Positions 12,194-23,772 of a DNA stretch of 64,000 nt are shown in pieces. Under the pieces are notes generated by a model, which was not told the origin of the DNA, searched no databases, and was given only the letters and a program-made list of their open reading frames with translations. Position 1 is the first letter of the stretch; the number at the start of each line of letters is the position of its first letter. The translations under genes were made by a program, and so were the position numbers. The stretch is taken from the NCBI GenBank assembly GCA_023653785.1, contig JAMKCH010041587.1:1-64000 (forward strand). Reading direction: 5' to 3'. The DNA comes from Ophioderma brevispina. Its lineage: Eukaryota; Echinodermata; Ophiuroidea; Amphilepidida; Ophiodermatidae.

Positions 12194-13020
12194 TTCTGAA
12201 CTTATTTTTAATTTACTTGGAAAGACTCTCTTTTACGTTTTATTTTCACTGCAATTTCTCCCCTTCTCCTGCCTGTGTGTTTTTTTCCAATAGCCCCTGT
12301 TTGCTTTTCTGGTTTTGGACCTGCAGCCATATTTATAACTTCTCACCCGTGTAGTATTTTTTAATAAGTCTCTTCATACATTCCCCTCATGAATAAACAT
12401 TAAGTCCATCATGTATTATGAGTATTGTGTTTTTATATAACAGGACACACCCCCATTGTTCCCTCTCAATACTATTAAGCCCATACGTCCTGTTGCACAC
12501 CTTGCTATACCTACCTTTGTTCATATACTCAAGGTGTGCTCCTGCCTTGCGTGGTTTCGTACCTCGTACGTTGGATTCATCATTATCATACCATCATGTA
12601 GATCCCTCGATTTTCATTGGATAATCGCCTCAATTTACTGACAAAATATATCTCGTATTACCCCCTCGGGACACGTCTCAACTTCCGTATCATGTCAGTT
12701 GGGAACTGCGCATGCGTGACCATGCATCATGACAACAAAACAATTTTTTAGCAATGTTGAACCGAGTTGGAACAATATTTCAGCATAATTGCTCTCACAT
12801 ACCTAGACAACTTTAAAATAGATCAATAATTTTGTTTGTGAATGAGAAAAAGATGATTTTTAGGGCTGTTTATTTTCAAAGATTCTTGTCGCTGAAAATT
12901 CGTCACCCTTGCACTCATTTAAAACAATATGCCAAATTGTTTGTTTTGTGAATCACCCTAATAATTTTCTTTAGGCCATATGTTTGTGCTTATTTTGTTC
13001 TGCTTAGGTATGATAAAATC
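12194..13020. other. unassigned AT-rich sequence
   Basis: Nothing recognised. Confidence 0.4.
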
Positions 13021-13156
13021 GTTATTAGGTGAGTTTTGAAGTGACACGGATTATATCTAGTCTAGGATTCTGTAACTGGGCTCGGGCTGCGCCCTTGCCC
13101 GATACAAACTCCTCGACTAGATATAATCCGTATCACCCCAAAACTCACCTAATAAC
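13021..13156. mobile_element. short hairpin/MITE, 42-bp arms
   Basis: GTTATTAGGTGAGTTTTGAA and GACACGGATTATATCTAGTC at 13,021-13,063 are mirrored by GACTAGATATAATCCGTATC and AAAACTCACCTAATAAC at 13,115-13,156. The roughly 50-bp loop is GC-rich ('gggctgcgccc'). Confidence 0.85.
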
Positions 13157-13314
13157 TAATATTATTATGCATCTGGTGTGCAATACTGCAGTGTGAGTTG
13201 TGCGTACCGCCCAACACTGCATAATACGCAAAAATATTGGGCAACTGCTCAAGCAAATAATCTCTTTTTATTAGTTTTGAAGTCAATTTAAACCTATTGC
13301 ATAATAATAATAAT

Positions 13315-13447
13315 AATATTGGATGAATTTTTCGGTTGATAACAGAAAATATCGCCCTCACCAAGAAAATATCAGGCTCGTCTTCGACTCGCCTGATATT
13401 TGACCTAGGCTCGCTATTTTCTGTTGTCAACCTCAGCCATCCAATAT
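13315..13447. mobile_element. second hairpin/MITE, about 60-bp arms
   Basis: AATATTGGATG with GATAACAGAAAAT at 13,315-13,380 pairs with ATTTTCTGTTGTCAACC and CATCCAATAT at 13,384-13,447. The tip 'cgtcttcgactcg' is tight. It starts about 160 bp after the hairpin at 13,021-13,156. Confidence 0.82.
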
Positions 13448-14040
13448 GATATAATTACCTACCTACTTGAATGCTATATTTTAGTGATGAAATGAAAGCG
13501 GGTATAAATTCACACGTTAGTAACAATTGGCATACATTGTCTGTACGGTTGATTTGCTATTCCTTCTTAACAAGTTTTCATTTGCAAATGTTTTCATGTA
13601 ACACAGTCCTTGTGGTCGGTTGTTATTTCCTCACGCCTAGATCGCGAGATTGACCAGTTCAAGACCGTGTTTTTTCTTCTTCACTTACTGCGTTACTCGC
13701 CAGTTTTCTCTCTCCATTCTTAAAAATTACATAAAAATTGAATTTTTTTTTTGTAAGACATACTGTAAGCATATAGTAAAGTTATTAGACCCGTCCCAGA
13801 CTCATGTGACTAGTGGAATGCACAAAACCTGAAATCCTTGATCTAGCACAATGGTATCCAACAAATTGAAATTTTAACATTGGGTACATATACCATAATG
13901 ATTCTGCCTGCATTCTCCAGTTTAGAATTACGGAGCCTTTTACGTAACTCCGTAATATCGTATATTTCGGTAAGAATGGCGCCATTCATATTTTTCGTAA
14001 AGTTTCCCCAAACGAATTCCTGACTAGAAGATCGAGGAAA
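13448..14040. other. unassigned sequence
   Basis: Nothing recognised beyond T runs. Confidence 0.4.
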
Positions 14041-14044
14041 TAAT

Positions 14045-14182
14045 TCCATATGTAACCCCCTTTAAAATTGTAAAGACAAATTCTTTTTATTTATTATGGC
14101 CTTCACTACCAAATACCCTAACCCTAAGGCCAAAAATACAAAAAATTGTTACATGTAAACTTGCATAGGGGTACATATGTAA
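14045..14182. mobile_element. relative of the 9,550 MITE
   Basis: The left end ATTCCATATGTAACCCCCTT and the right end AGGGGTACATATGTAACTC are inverted relatives of the termini at 9,550 and 9,706. The interior differs and contains 'accctaaccctaagg'. Confidence 0.55.
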
Positions 14183-14285
14183 CTCTTGCCAAGATGTGTT
14201 AAATTTTAACTTTATGAGTCCGATGTGGTGACTCTTCAGTGGCTAGGTATGGTTGAACTTCAACATTACTTATGCATTTTTATGG

Positions 14286-14339
14286 AATCTGAAATAAGAA
14301 GAGGATAACCAAATCGTTTATCCTCTTCTTATTCAGATT
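14286..14339. repeat. near-perfect short hairpin, 22-bp arms
   Basis: AATCTGAAATAAGAAGAGGA (14,286) is mirrored by TCCTCTTCTTATTCAGATT (ending 14,339), with a loop of about 10 nt. It could be a MITE relic or a cruciform-forming site; no U tract suggests a terminator. Confidence 0.75.
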
Positions 14340-14705
14340 TTGTTTGTTTATTCCCCCCTTCTCCCACCTCTTTGCTGTTTGGCGGTTTGTCTTCATTTAG
14401 CTTCTGCCTTGTGCTGGCCTACAGCTTGTTTTACATGTGACCGCTTATGGCTTTTTTGTCAGCTGCGAATCAAGCTCCTACAAATCGCCCTGAAACTCCC
14501 TGTTAGTGTTGTTCGTCCTCCGTCCCATCGTCGTTACGGTAACATTAAAATGATGTATCCATTGATGCTCTGTGTACAGCTGTCCCGGTAATTATTTCGA
14601 ATTGCGTACGAACCGCTTATTTTCGCTGATTATCATTAATAAAAAAACTATCGGGTTGGTGTACGCTGTTTCGGACCTACCGAGGTCAAAGTTCTCAAGA
14701 GAGTG
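14340..14705. other. unassigned sequence
   Basis: Nothing recognised. Confidence 0.35.
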
Positions 14706-14707
14706 CG

Positions 14708-15060
14708 ATTATCCAGTCAACGGTTTGGTGGAAAAGTGCAGAAAAGCAGAAGGGGCAGATCGGGGCAGAAAAGTAGAATGAGCATGCAGAATCTGCATAA
14801 AGGACAGAAAAGTAAAATGGACGGAATATGCAGAAGGCTAAAATGGACATGGCAGAATCGGCAGAACGCAGATGGGCAAAATTCCAGTCAACGTTTTGGA
14901 TGGAAAAGGCAGAAAAAAGCAGAACGGGCATTAATCGGCAAAAAGTATATTAGCATGCGAATCGGCAAAACAGAAAGGTAAAAAAACGGACGGAATATGC
15001 AGAAGAGCAGAATGGACATTGCAGAATCGGCAGAAAGCAATAATGGCAGAATGGCAAAAT
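14708..15060. repeat. two-copy tandem repeat, about 172 bp, with GCAGAA-type subrepeats
   Basis: Copies at about 14,708-14,880 and 14,881-15,055 both begin with 'ccagtcaacg' and share 'acggaatatgcagaag' and 'ggcagaatcggcagaa'. Within each copy short GCAGAATGGG-like units recur. The reverse-complement theme reappears at 16,400-16,525. Confidence 0.75.
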
Positions 15061-15540
15061 ATGAAGAATACCCCGGTAGCATAATAGCAAATAGTGTAGG
15101 GGTGTAAACACGTTGGTTTGGGTTCAACAAGATCTTGGCATTTTTTAAATTTTTTTCCCGCTTTTATATGGACCCCTGATTTGTCACAGGAAATGCATTG
15201 CACAGAAAATCAACATTCATTCCTTAATATAGCGACCTAGCGTGTCCCTAGATTTAGGTACAGTTGCGAGCATTCTCAAACACAAACGATAGGGCGGGTT
15301 ATGGGGCTTAACTTTACTTGGCATCTACATTTCGAAAAAGTACCGAGAATGAAAGTAAATATGTATTTAAAAATCACAAACAATTAAAAACAAACAAACA
15401 AAGCAACAAAATGGCAGTTAAAAAATCAGGAAAAAATACAACATCAACAATCAAAAAAAAAATATAAACAAAAATTGCGAAGAAAGAAAAAATCTAAATG
15501 AAAAAGCTGTATATCTGCTAGTGCTACTCGCCTATCCTAA
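15061..15540. other. unassigned, A-rich toward 15,350-15,500
   Basis: AAC/AAAT-rich sequence with no gene. Confidence 0.35.
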
Positions 15541-15596
15541 AGGTCAGTTCATATTTCCACTGCCTTCCTTGCCACAGTCTTGCATTAAATGTTTAA

Positions 15597-16024
15597 GGTC
15601 CTTTATACTTCCACTGAATGCAGTTTTCATGATTGCTGCGGTGCCGATATATCGAACACTTTCTGCTACAACTTGAAGCATACACACCCACTGCAATGCA
15701 AGTTAAAACGAAAAAATTTAACTTTGTTGTAGTAATGCATTGGCAGTATCCAGCAATGCAACGCACTGCACACATGGAAAATGAGAACACTGACATTTTC
15801 AGTGGAATCATGAACGGACCTTTAACTGCAATGTTCCATCCCTGTCCTCTGCACTCCTTATCGAATCGATTTACTGCAGGTCAACCGAGGTCACTGCAAG
15901 TCAATCACTTTTAACTTAAGAAGCACATGCATTGCGTTGCTGCACACCGCGAGTGATTACAGTAACGCTTTTGGTAGACTGCATTGCAATACTGCACTAC
16001 AATGCAGTGAAGAATAAACGGACC
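15597..16024. mobile_element. 428-bp TIR element flanked by TTAA
   Basis: Flanked by TTAA at 15,593-15,596 and 16,025-16,028. The ends are inverted relatives: GGTCCTTTATACTTCCACTG at the left, and CAGTGAAGAATAAACGGACC at the right. A further inverted end (CAGTGGAATCATGAACGGAC, about 15,800-15,820, followed by CTTTAA) lies inside, and a direct copy of the left end (GGTCAGTTCATATTTCCACT, 15,542) lies outside, which suggests nested insertions. The interior is rich in TGCAATGCA. A TTAA target is typical of piggyBac-type and some other DNA transposons; no transposase is present. Confidence 0.65.
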
Positions 16025-16284
16025 TTAACCCTGCCCTTCAGTGACGTAAATTCCTTTTAACATGGGGGTGGTGTTCTTAAAGTTATTAATGACATAAGGG
16101 TTTACTGATTGCTATACGTGTGCGCAAAACGCGCTAAAATTACCATTTAGAACATAAAATCGTTAAGTGTAAGTGTTTAAGTAGAACAAAGTGCTCGCAA
16201 AACGTAAAACTTAGGTTTAAAATATAGATTATTTGGTTCAACGGGCGTTGACATGGGGGGATCGTAGTACTACCCCCGCTCTCC

Positions 16285-16400
16285 ATTATAAGATATATTA
16301 CAATATTATATATAAGATAATAGATATATAGATATATCTATTATATATATTTAATATGATAGATAATATGATATATATATATAAGATATATTATATATAT
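16285..16400. repeat. (TA)n-rich simple sequence
   Basis: Alternating TA with ATAGATATATCTA palindromes. Confidence 0.8.
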
Positions 16401-16525
16401 GCCCATATGCTGCCCGTTCTGCCTGCAATTCAGCCTTTCTGGCCATTCTGTCCCTTCTGCTTCGCTACTCAATCGTCATTCTGCCCATGCTGTTCTTTAT
16501 GCCCATTCTGCGTTTCTGCCTTTTA
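16400..16525. repeat. TTCTGCCCATTCTG subrepeats, inverted relative to 14.7-15.05 kb
   Basis: Repeated CTGCCC.TTCTG units are the reverse complement of the GCAGAATGGGC theme at 14,708-15,060. Confidence 0.7.
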
Positions 16526-16694
16526 CACTAACCAAATGAGCAAGATTCAACAATTGCACGCGGTAGTTTTGACCCAAACACTCATGATCTTCAGTCCAGG
16601 AGCGGTCTCCCTCACTAACCTCAAAGGGAAGCTAGCTATTATTTTTTGATCTTTTTGGACTTAAAATTTTCCTTCTGACCTGAAAAAATAATTG

Positions 16695-16772
16695 AAAAAT
16701 TTTAATGCGAGGTTCAAAACCCGAGAGCCACGTATCATGAGGATAGATACCTAACCACAAGACCAGAGAGGA
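16695..16772 (-). other. tRNA-Glu-like segment (pseudogene or SINE head)
   Basis: On the minus strand GGTCTTGTGGTTAGGTATC resembles the D-arm/A box of tRNA-Glu, and CGGGTTTTGAACCTCGC resembles a T arm with a one-base insertion. Between them GTATC and GATAC could form an anticodon stem, but the loop is too long. The acceptor stem is not complementary. A functional tRNA is unlikely. Confidence 0.45.
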
Positions 16773-16924
16773 TCGGCGTGCTTGCCAGATTTGCAATTTC
16801 TCATCTTGAAAGGTTTATCGCTAATCCGCCGGGCTAATCGGAACCGCAATGCCTCACGGGTCCGAAAAAGGGGCAGAGCGCCCGCACGCGCCGCTGTCAA
16901 TTTCCCAGCACCTTTGTGTACATA

Positions 16925-17290
16925 CAAGTACTACGTAAATTTGCTTGGCAAAATGCTTAAAAATTCTACTCTTTCAACACTTTTAGGACCTTTATCACCT
17001 AGAGTGCAATCATTTTCTGTTTGTTGGATTGTAATAATGATCAGGAGAGATCCTAAAACGAGTATATGGTAGTTCTTTTAGTGTTAGCAATTTTAATGAG
17101 AGTTTTCAACACTTTAACATTACATAATTTGCTCGGGAAGGCTTAAAAATTCTTACTCTTTTAAACTGTTTTAGGACATTTTATCATGTTAGGTGATGGC
17201 ATCCTTGTGCTGCTGTTCTTGGTTGTAATAATGAACGGAGATATCTTCAAGAGATTATGGGTTATTTGTTAGTGTTAACAACTTTCGTAT
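16925..17290. repeat. two-copy tandem duplication, about 185-195 bp
   Basis: The tract 'gcttaaaaattctactctt' (16,948) recurs at about 17,141, and 'ttgtaataatga' and 'agtgttagcaattt' recur in the same order. Divergence is moderate. Confidence 0.7.
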
Positions 17291-18545
17291 CGTTAAGCTA
17301 CATTAGTGCGTATTTGCGAAGGGTATGCCTAAGGCTGTGAGCTGCAGGATTATAATGTGGGTCTTAGTCAGGAATTGGCCTGTATGTAAATAAAAGTAGC
17401 TAATAAGTTAAAAGGAATATGGATAAAGTATGTGACTTAAGCGATTTTGTTAACATATAAAAATGTATTAATATTGCAATACTTAGACTTAGAAGAAATT
17501 TGAAAGAACACGTACATGGAGGAGGAAATTTGATGTTAACTTAAAAGTGTTAGTGTTGTTACTGGACCAAGGCCATGCACTGTCACGAGCAAACAGTGTT
17601 AACTAAAATGTATATAAGCGACAATTTTCAATATAATTTAAAAACAACTGCATCTATCCAAAAGTAATTATAAGGAAAACTAGCGACGATCAGGGTACTT
17701 TGAAATAAAATCCCCTAAAAGGATAGCAAACAGAAAACGACTCAGTTTTCACTGGGTTAAGGTCTAAGGGCTATAATTTGGGAATGGTGAAAGATTCTGT
17801 TTTGTCGTAGCTTGGTGTGGTGTCGCTACTGCTATTGTTATCAGAGCACTCAATAAATGAATAGCTCCGCTCTGGAACGGTTGCCACAAATTGATGCTAC
17901 AGGCGCAGGAGGTGGTGGTCAAAATCTCACCACTTGCCAAACAAATTATCATATTCAACAGCGATTCAACTTGAAGGTCGGCCATAATGGGATGCGCTTA
18001 CCGTGGTTCACAAGCTGAATTAGCCGTTTATGCTTTTTCGAAGCAACAAATTTTACATTTGATGAAGACGTGATGAGAACGAAAACGTTAATTCGGAGAG
18101 TAGGGGGGGAGAGTAGTTTGATGACAAAGCTTGGTGATTCACAGCAAATAGCCCGTCTGTTTATGCGAAGATAAAAGCACTGATACCGTGTACAGATCGA
18201 CAGTGATACAATGCAAGCGTGAATCCGTAACTTCTGAGACTGATTGATTATAATTTTAGCATGTTGCAGAGTTATAGCTTAGCGAACACATACAAACATA
18301 GGCCCTACAAAGGTATTGGCCTTACAATCACCGGGGCAGCTTCACGCAGGATGCATTGGTTTGTAAAATTCCTGAATGTTTCATGTAACAAAGTCAAAAA
18401 CACTCGAATTCCTTATCACTACATGAAAACTTAGTCTTATCAAGCCTTTGGTACGGCGTGTAGGGACCCCCCCCGGTACGTACGAATGACGAGCAACATG
18501 AAAAACATACCAGTATAAGATGCCCTATTGATACAGTGAAATTTG
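17291..18545. other. unassigned sequence
   Basis: No gene recognised. The minus frame at 17,764-17,985 has no family resemblance. Confidence 0.35.
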
Positions 18546-18546
18546 A

Positions 18547-19518
18547 GGGTAAAGTGGGGGTAAGTGGGGCCACTTACGCCTAATTGGTTCCCGAAACAAA
18601 GACATGGTAGGTTTTTGAAAAACATGTACTTTAATATCACTTGTGGGTTCAGAGGCATTTGTTAACTACTTTGTGTATAAGTAACACATGCATAGAAAAC
18701 GTGCTATTAGAAATGTCCCAGTTACCCCATTATATTCCCAATTGGGGTAAGTGGAAAGTACTTGGGTAATTTATGAATTAGGGAGTAGGCTATCACGAAA
18801 AGAAGATATTTCACTGTTGTTAATAAATGAATAGTGTTTTCAGAATACTTAATATGACATAACACAACAAATAAGATATTATATTTTTGGCTCATAATTT
18901 CACGTACTTCGAATAACCTGCCGAACGACGAGCGAAAAATTGCCTATTTATGCATTTTTGGTCTTAAATTCATATTTCAGAAAAATCGTATTTTTATCAT
19001 TAATTTGTGATTATAATGACACAATGTTCTTAGAATTTATTATTTTTCTCAAAAAATACACCAAAATAAAAAGACAGTAATAGCCATGTCCCACTTACTC
19101 CAAGTGAATTTCATGTGGGGGTAAGTGGGACAGCAGCATAATTAATTAGCTCATTTGCCTATAATTGAGACTTTTTATATTTTTTGCAACTTCCTTGATA
19201 AAAACAATTTATCATAGATTTAAATTTATAGACTTTAAATTTTTCTCTCCTTTCAGTAAAAAAATATTGCATTTTTAGAAATTAAACACCCTTAATTAAG
19301 ATATTCGCAGATTTTGCACTAAATTCGCGGTCAGTGTTGGACCTTAACCTTTAAACAATTTCAAGAGAGAATAAATCCATTCTGAGTTTGATGTAAAGCA
19401 GAACCTGTTATTGTGATTTTGTTGGACAACTGTGTCATGTTGCCAAAGTTATTCTTGATTGAGGGAAATATGTAGTTTGTGTCACTTACCCCGTGTCCCA
19501 CCTACCCCATTTTACCCT
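18547..19518. mobile_element. about 970-bp element with GGGTAAAGTGGGG-type inverted ends
   Basis: The left end GAGGGTAAAGTGGGGGTAAG (18,545) is mirrored by CCACCTACCCCATTTTACCC (ending about 19,516). Internal GGGGTAAGTGG motifs in both orientations occur near 18,565, 18,722-18,752, 19,090-19,130 and 19,485. The interior is AT-rich and non-coding, so it is a non-autonomous DNA transposon candidate. No clear target duplication is seen. Confidence 0.6.
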
Positions 19519-20030
19519 ACTTTTTGAATGCTTTTCTTTGTGCTCAGACCAATTTTGAAACTCACCCTCCCCACCTCAAATCATACATGATATCCATTCA
19601 TTCGCAGTTCCGAGACATTTCTCGGTCTTGTTTGACTGCAAAGAAAGTTTTATCTTTCGAACAACGTCGGTTTTTTTTAATTTGTAAGTAATGTACTGAG
19701 TGTCTGTTTTCCCTTAGGGCGTTGCAATTCTCATTAAAGTAGTTTGTAAATTTTGAAAATCAATAGTTTCACTAATGATGTCACTGGTAGGGTATTCTTT
19801 TTTTCTGGTCCTGTTTATTGGAATGGAATGTCCCATAAAGATTTGGAGTAGGTTTATCATCTCATTTCCTGGAATCTTTAACATCGTAATAGCAGGATGT
19901 GCGAAATGATTGCATTTTAATTTCCATGTCATTTGAGATAATGCATGACTCGGAGTCATAAAGCAAAACTGTGACGCATGTTTTGCCATGTTAGGAGCGT
20001 CCGTATCATGGATACACGCGGACCGGATAT
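19519..20030. other. unassigned sequence
   Basis: Open minus frame at 19,714-19,989 without recognisable motif. Confidence 0.35.
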
Positions 20031-20034
20031 CAGC

Positions 20035-20715
20035 TTACTCAGTTGAATAAATCCTGACACCACCACAGGCCATTACAAATGACTTGTGGATACGCTACGC
20101 AGGTAGTGTCAAACAGTTTAACTTTGGTGGAAATTGGTGGTATTGTAAGAATCTTCCACAGATGTTCTCATTTCCAGAAGGCTGTCGAAGCAAGAGCTTT
20201 CCGTCTCTTCATGTCGCTAGCACTGGATCCCAACATGGAGCCTAGGCATTTAACATGATTAATGGAGTTTCCATATACTTGTAAAGGAAGCTGTGGTTGA
20301 CAATTGACGGTCATATGACTCTGTCTTGGGTGCACTTATTATATTAAAGTAATAAGACCAACATCTGCAGCTGCATCTGCAGTCGTAAAGAGCTGAGACT
20401 GGCCATTGGGCGCGTAAAATTGAAGACTCAAGGTGGGCGATATCGTCAGTAAAGTCCAAGAAGTCATTTAGAATTTTGGCTGGATATCATCTTGATTGGC
20501 AAAGACAAGCCACGACTCTCGAGTTTGGCCCAGAAGCCTTCCTCAAAAGATAGTCAACAATGATGATAAAGAGGAAGGGGCAGTGTGTCACACTGTAGAA
20601 TTTCGGTTGTTACATCGTAGGGTTCAGAAATACTTCCGTCAACCACAACTGAGCTGCTGGACTTATTGTAGAGTACCTGAATGGCACTGATCAAGAGACC
20701 TCGGGAATGCCATAA
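20035..20715 (-). pseudogene. LINE (non-LTR retrotransposon) reverse transcriptase fragment
   Basis: Read on the minus strand across several frames, the order of motifs is that of a non-LTR RT. 'SAIQVLYNKSSS' (about 20,690-20,640) is followed by 'ILQCDTLPLLFIIIVDYLLRKA' split over 20,600-20,530, where LQGD-type motif B is expected. 'DFTDDIAHLE' (about 20,456-20,430) holds the catalytic DD pair. 'APKTES' and 'YGNSINHVK' follow, then 'KRRKALASTAFWK' (about 20,195-20,155), the conserved region after the RT. Several stops and frame changes are present. Neither the endonuclease nor the 3' tail was found, so this is a truncated relic. The clade is not determined. Confidence 0.75.
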
Positions 20716-21660
20716 TATCGCAGTATTAAGAAACCTTCTGGGCTGCCCGGCTAATTGTGTAATAGATAAATGATAAGAAACATACCGTTGCGATACAGTG
20801 GTGTTTTGATATAGCTATGGTGAGCCTGTTAAACTCCGACAAGGATCACCTCTAGGTCGGAGTGTTACAGGCAAGCCAGACCTTATCAAAACTCCATCGA
20901 TGTGTTTTGAATTCTTTATGTTACATATACGTCGAGTTTAAAAACAAGAAAATACTGTTCCAACTGATCAGCAAGTGACCAATGGATGGAGCCAAGAGGA
21001 TACAGCTGTGTCACAAAAACAAAAAGAACAAAAAGAATATATTAAAAACAGCACAATATGACACAATATCCAAAGGGGAAAATACATCAAAAACAACACA
21101 ATTAAAACCCAACGTTTCAAAAATATAACTTTCGGTTTATCAATGGTAAAAAGCAATGCAACCAGCTGAGACCAGTTCAGACTGAGTCCAGCTCATGTGT
21201 GATAAAAAATCATCAGTGGTCTTAACAGGCTTCCCACAAGAGGGAAAGCAAGGATAAGAAAACATACAAAGTCCCCGCTTTTTGATGTTGAAGGTGCGCT
21301 TTGCCATGTTTAAGTCCGCTTCGTGATGGTTAAACTATGCCGCCTTTATTGCAAGTCCGTATTGTTATCTGAATACTATTGGTTTAGACACTAGGTCAAC
21401 CGCATACTACTATTCCATTAATAACTGTTTTGTTAAGGCCGATGATGTATCATCGGCTCTCAACCCCCCAACCCCCCCCCCCCCCCCCCGCTCTTCAAAT
21501 TTTTGGGGGATGGACGGTACAAAAATTTGATGCAACCTGCGAGCGCAGCGCGCGGGAAAAAAAATTGTTTCTTGACAAGAAGGTCCACTTCTTGCAAATC
21601 CGCACCACACCCAAATAAATTTCTGGGCTAACGGGCTAGTCCTCAGGTCAAAACATGATC
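20716..21660. other. unassigned; C-run and GCGCGC motif near 21.46-21.56 kb
   Basis: A run of about 16 C lies at 21,474-21,489 and 'gcgagcgcagcgcgcggg' near 21,539. The same GCGCG theme recurs at 24.3 and 24.46 kb, suggesting a dispersed repeat. Confidence 0.4.
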
Positions 21661-21674
21661 AAACGTGTGTTTGA

Positions 21675-21748
21675 AAAAAAAAAAAAAAAAAAAAGGGAAT
21701 CCACCCACTGACCAGACAGACCATATCCGGCCAAGGGGGGGGGGGGGC
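21675..21748. repeat. A run and G run
   Basis: About 20 A at 21,675-21,694 and about 12 G at 21,736-21,747, next to the 3' side of the Penelope-like element. The A run could be part of its tail region only if the orientation were plus, which the coding frame does not support. Confidence 0.6.
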
Positions 21749-21749
21749 T

Positions 21750-23772
21750 TAATAATGCTGCCCCTTGATGTTAAGAGGTACTGTCTGAAGCTTCCCGATC
21801 CATTTGGCTTCCAATGTAAGACCGATGTTCATAGTTGTGGCTACCAGGGCGATCAATGGCCATGATATAGAGATCTTCAACATTGTGGCCTGGTTGATTA
21901 AAATGTCTAGCAACAGGGTTGTCTCTCCTGTGTTGAGTGTCCCCACAATGCTCTAGGAGGCGAGTCTTGAGTGCCCTCTTTGTTTCCCCAACGTACTGTT
22001 TGCTGCACTTTTTGCAAGTGATGAGGTAAACGACATTGGTTGATTTGCAGGTGAGGGGTTGTTGGATTAAGAATCTCTCTGACCAGCAAATGTATTATGT
22101 ATTTTTTGGTCATCATGACAATGTACACAAGCTGTGCATTTATTGCATGGAAAGAATCCTAAGGATGGAGCATCGGAAGATGAAATCCTTATGGAAGAAC
22201 GAACAACCATGTCGTTGATATTGGAGGGTCTCCTGAACGATACCATAGGAGGTTCAGGGATGGCTTTCTTGCAACGGTTAGAGGCATGAAGAATTGGCAG
22301 ATATTTGTGGATGGTAGATGCAACTGTGGAGTGTGACGGTAGATACATCATAACCAGAGGAACACGTGAACAAGTCGTTTCCTTCTGACGGTGTTGAAGG
22401 GCCTCAGATCTTGGAATTTCAACGGCCTTATTGACCTGTTTGTCAATAACTTTAGCAGGATATCCTCTTCCACGTAGATGTTGAGTTGGCCAATTCTGGT
22501 GGTGAAAGCATGATCGGACGAGCATATCCGTAAGTCTAAAGGCTAAACTGTAAGGAAGGCTCTACTTGGTATGTTTGGGGTGGCATGATGACCACTGAAG
22601 ATTTTGGTGAGTATCGGTAGGTTTGAAATATAGATCAGTATGAAGGTATCCATCCTGAAGGCTCATCATCACATCAAGGAAAGGGAGCGACTCTTGAGAT
22701 GTTCCAGCCGTATATTTAATAGTAGGATGTTTAGTATTACAGTGGCGGATGAAGTTGTCCAATTGTTCTTGACCATGAGTCCAGATCAGAAATATATCAT
22801 CAATGTACCTGAGGCAAATAAGAGGTTTATGAAGAGCTGCAGACAGAAGGCTATCTTTTGCGCATTGAGATGTTTCTTACGTTTATGCGCTTTATAAGCA
22901 CTGTATTATTATTATTATTATTATCTTCCAGACGGCCCAGGAAAATGCAAGCTCAAGAGGGCCGCCATCCGACTTGCCATCGCGGTACCTAGGAACTTGA
23001 ATGTAATGTCTGCCAGTGCCAGCCAGTTCAAAATTGTTCTGGGTGAGGACCAGTTCAACAAATTTGGTGAGGACATTGACTTCAGACATAGAGTGTTGCC
23101 GAGAAAGGTAATGCTGGGCAGCAGCGACAAATTCATCTGTGGGTATATTGCTATACAGTGAAGTAACATCCATAGTGCAAAGAATGGCATCACTGGACAG
23201 ATGACCGTGCTGGTTATTGATCATGATGAGTTTACGGGGGAAGTCATTACCATCTTCTACATATGAAATAAGTGTCTTAACATGTGGTTTCAGATGCAGA
23301 TCCACATACAAAGATTTTTTCAGTGGCAGTTCCGCATCCACTAATAATAGGTCTTCCAACTGGAATGTTGTCATACTTCTTGTGAATTTTGGGTAGTATA
23401 TAGAAGCGCCCAGGTCTTGGTTGGTTCGGGGTGAGGGCCGATTGCATATCAGCATCTATAACACCGGCCGAGCGAGCTTCTTTGACGGCAGCAGCCACTA
23501 TACGTGCGAACTTGGCTGTTCAATCTTTCTTCACGGATTTGTAGTACATGGTGTTGCTAAGTTGTCGATTGCCTTCAGCCAGATAATCTTGGGTATCCAT
23601 AAGAACAATGGCTGAGCCCTTGTCTGCCTCCTTGATGACAATGTCAGTGTTATTCTTCAAGTTGTTAATGGCGGTAGATTCTTCTTTGGTAAGATTTTAA
23701 TAAGTTTTCTTCATAGGCGTACTGAGGATCTCTGTCTCAACAGCCGTGATATAAGCGTCCAGAGCGGCATAT
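21750..23772 (-). mobile_element. Penelope-like element: RT plus GIY-YIG endonuclease, frame-broken
   Basis: Reading minus strand right to left: a region upstream of the RT with 'NLTKEESTAINNLKNNTDIV' and 'KEADKGSA' (about 23,700-23,600); 'RFYILPKIHKKY' and 'GRPIISGCG' (about 23,430-23,340); 'TMDVTSLYSNIPT' (about 23,175-23,135), carrying RT motif A; 'FVELVLTQNNFE'; and 'LRYIDDIFLIW' with catalytic YIDD at 22,796-22,807. Then come 'LPFLDVMMS' and a Cys/His tract 'PCNKCTACVHCH' (about 22,150-22,115). A GIY-YIG module follows, with 'ITCKKCSKQYVGET' at about 22,035-21,990. This order (RT then GIY-YIG) defines Penelope-like retroelements. About eight frame changes interrupt it. The 5' part before 'ALDAYITAVE' is missing or diverged, and no terminal repeats were found. 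Confidence 0.9.

Noticed and set aside
14105..14125. Interstitial telomere-like 'ccctaaccctaa' (also near 40,730)
   Set aside because: Only two units, consistent with chance in AT-rich sequence.
22898..22920. ATT microsatellite inside the Penelope RT as a possible exon border
   Set aside because: It is a short ATT/TTA run interrupting the coding frame, more likely a small expansion or error than an intron.
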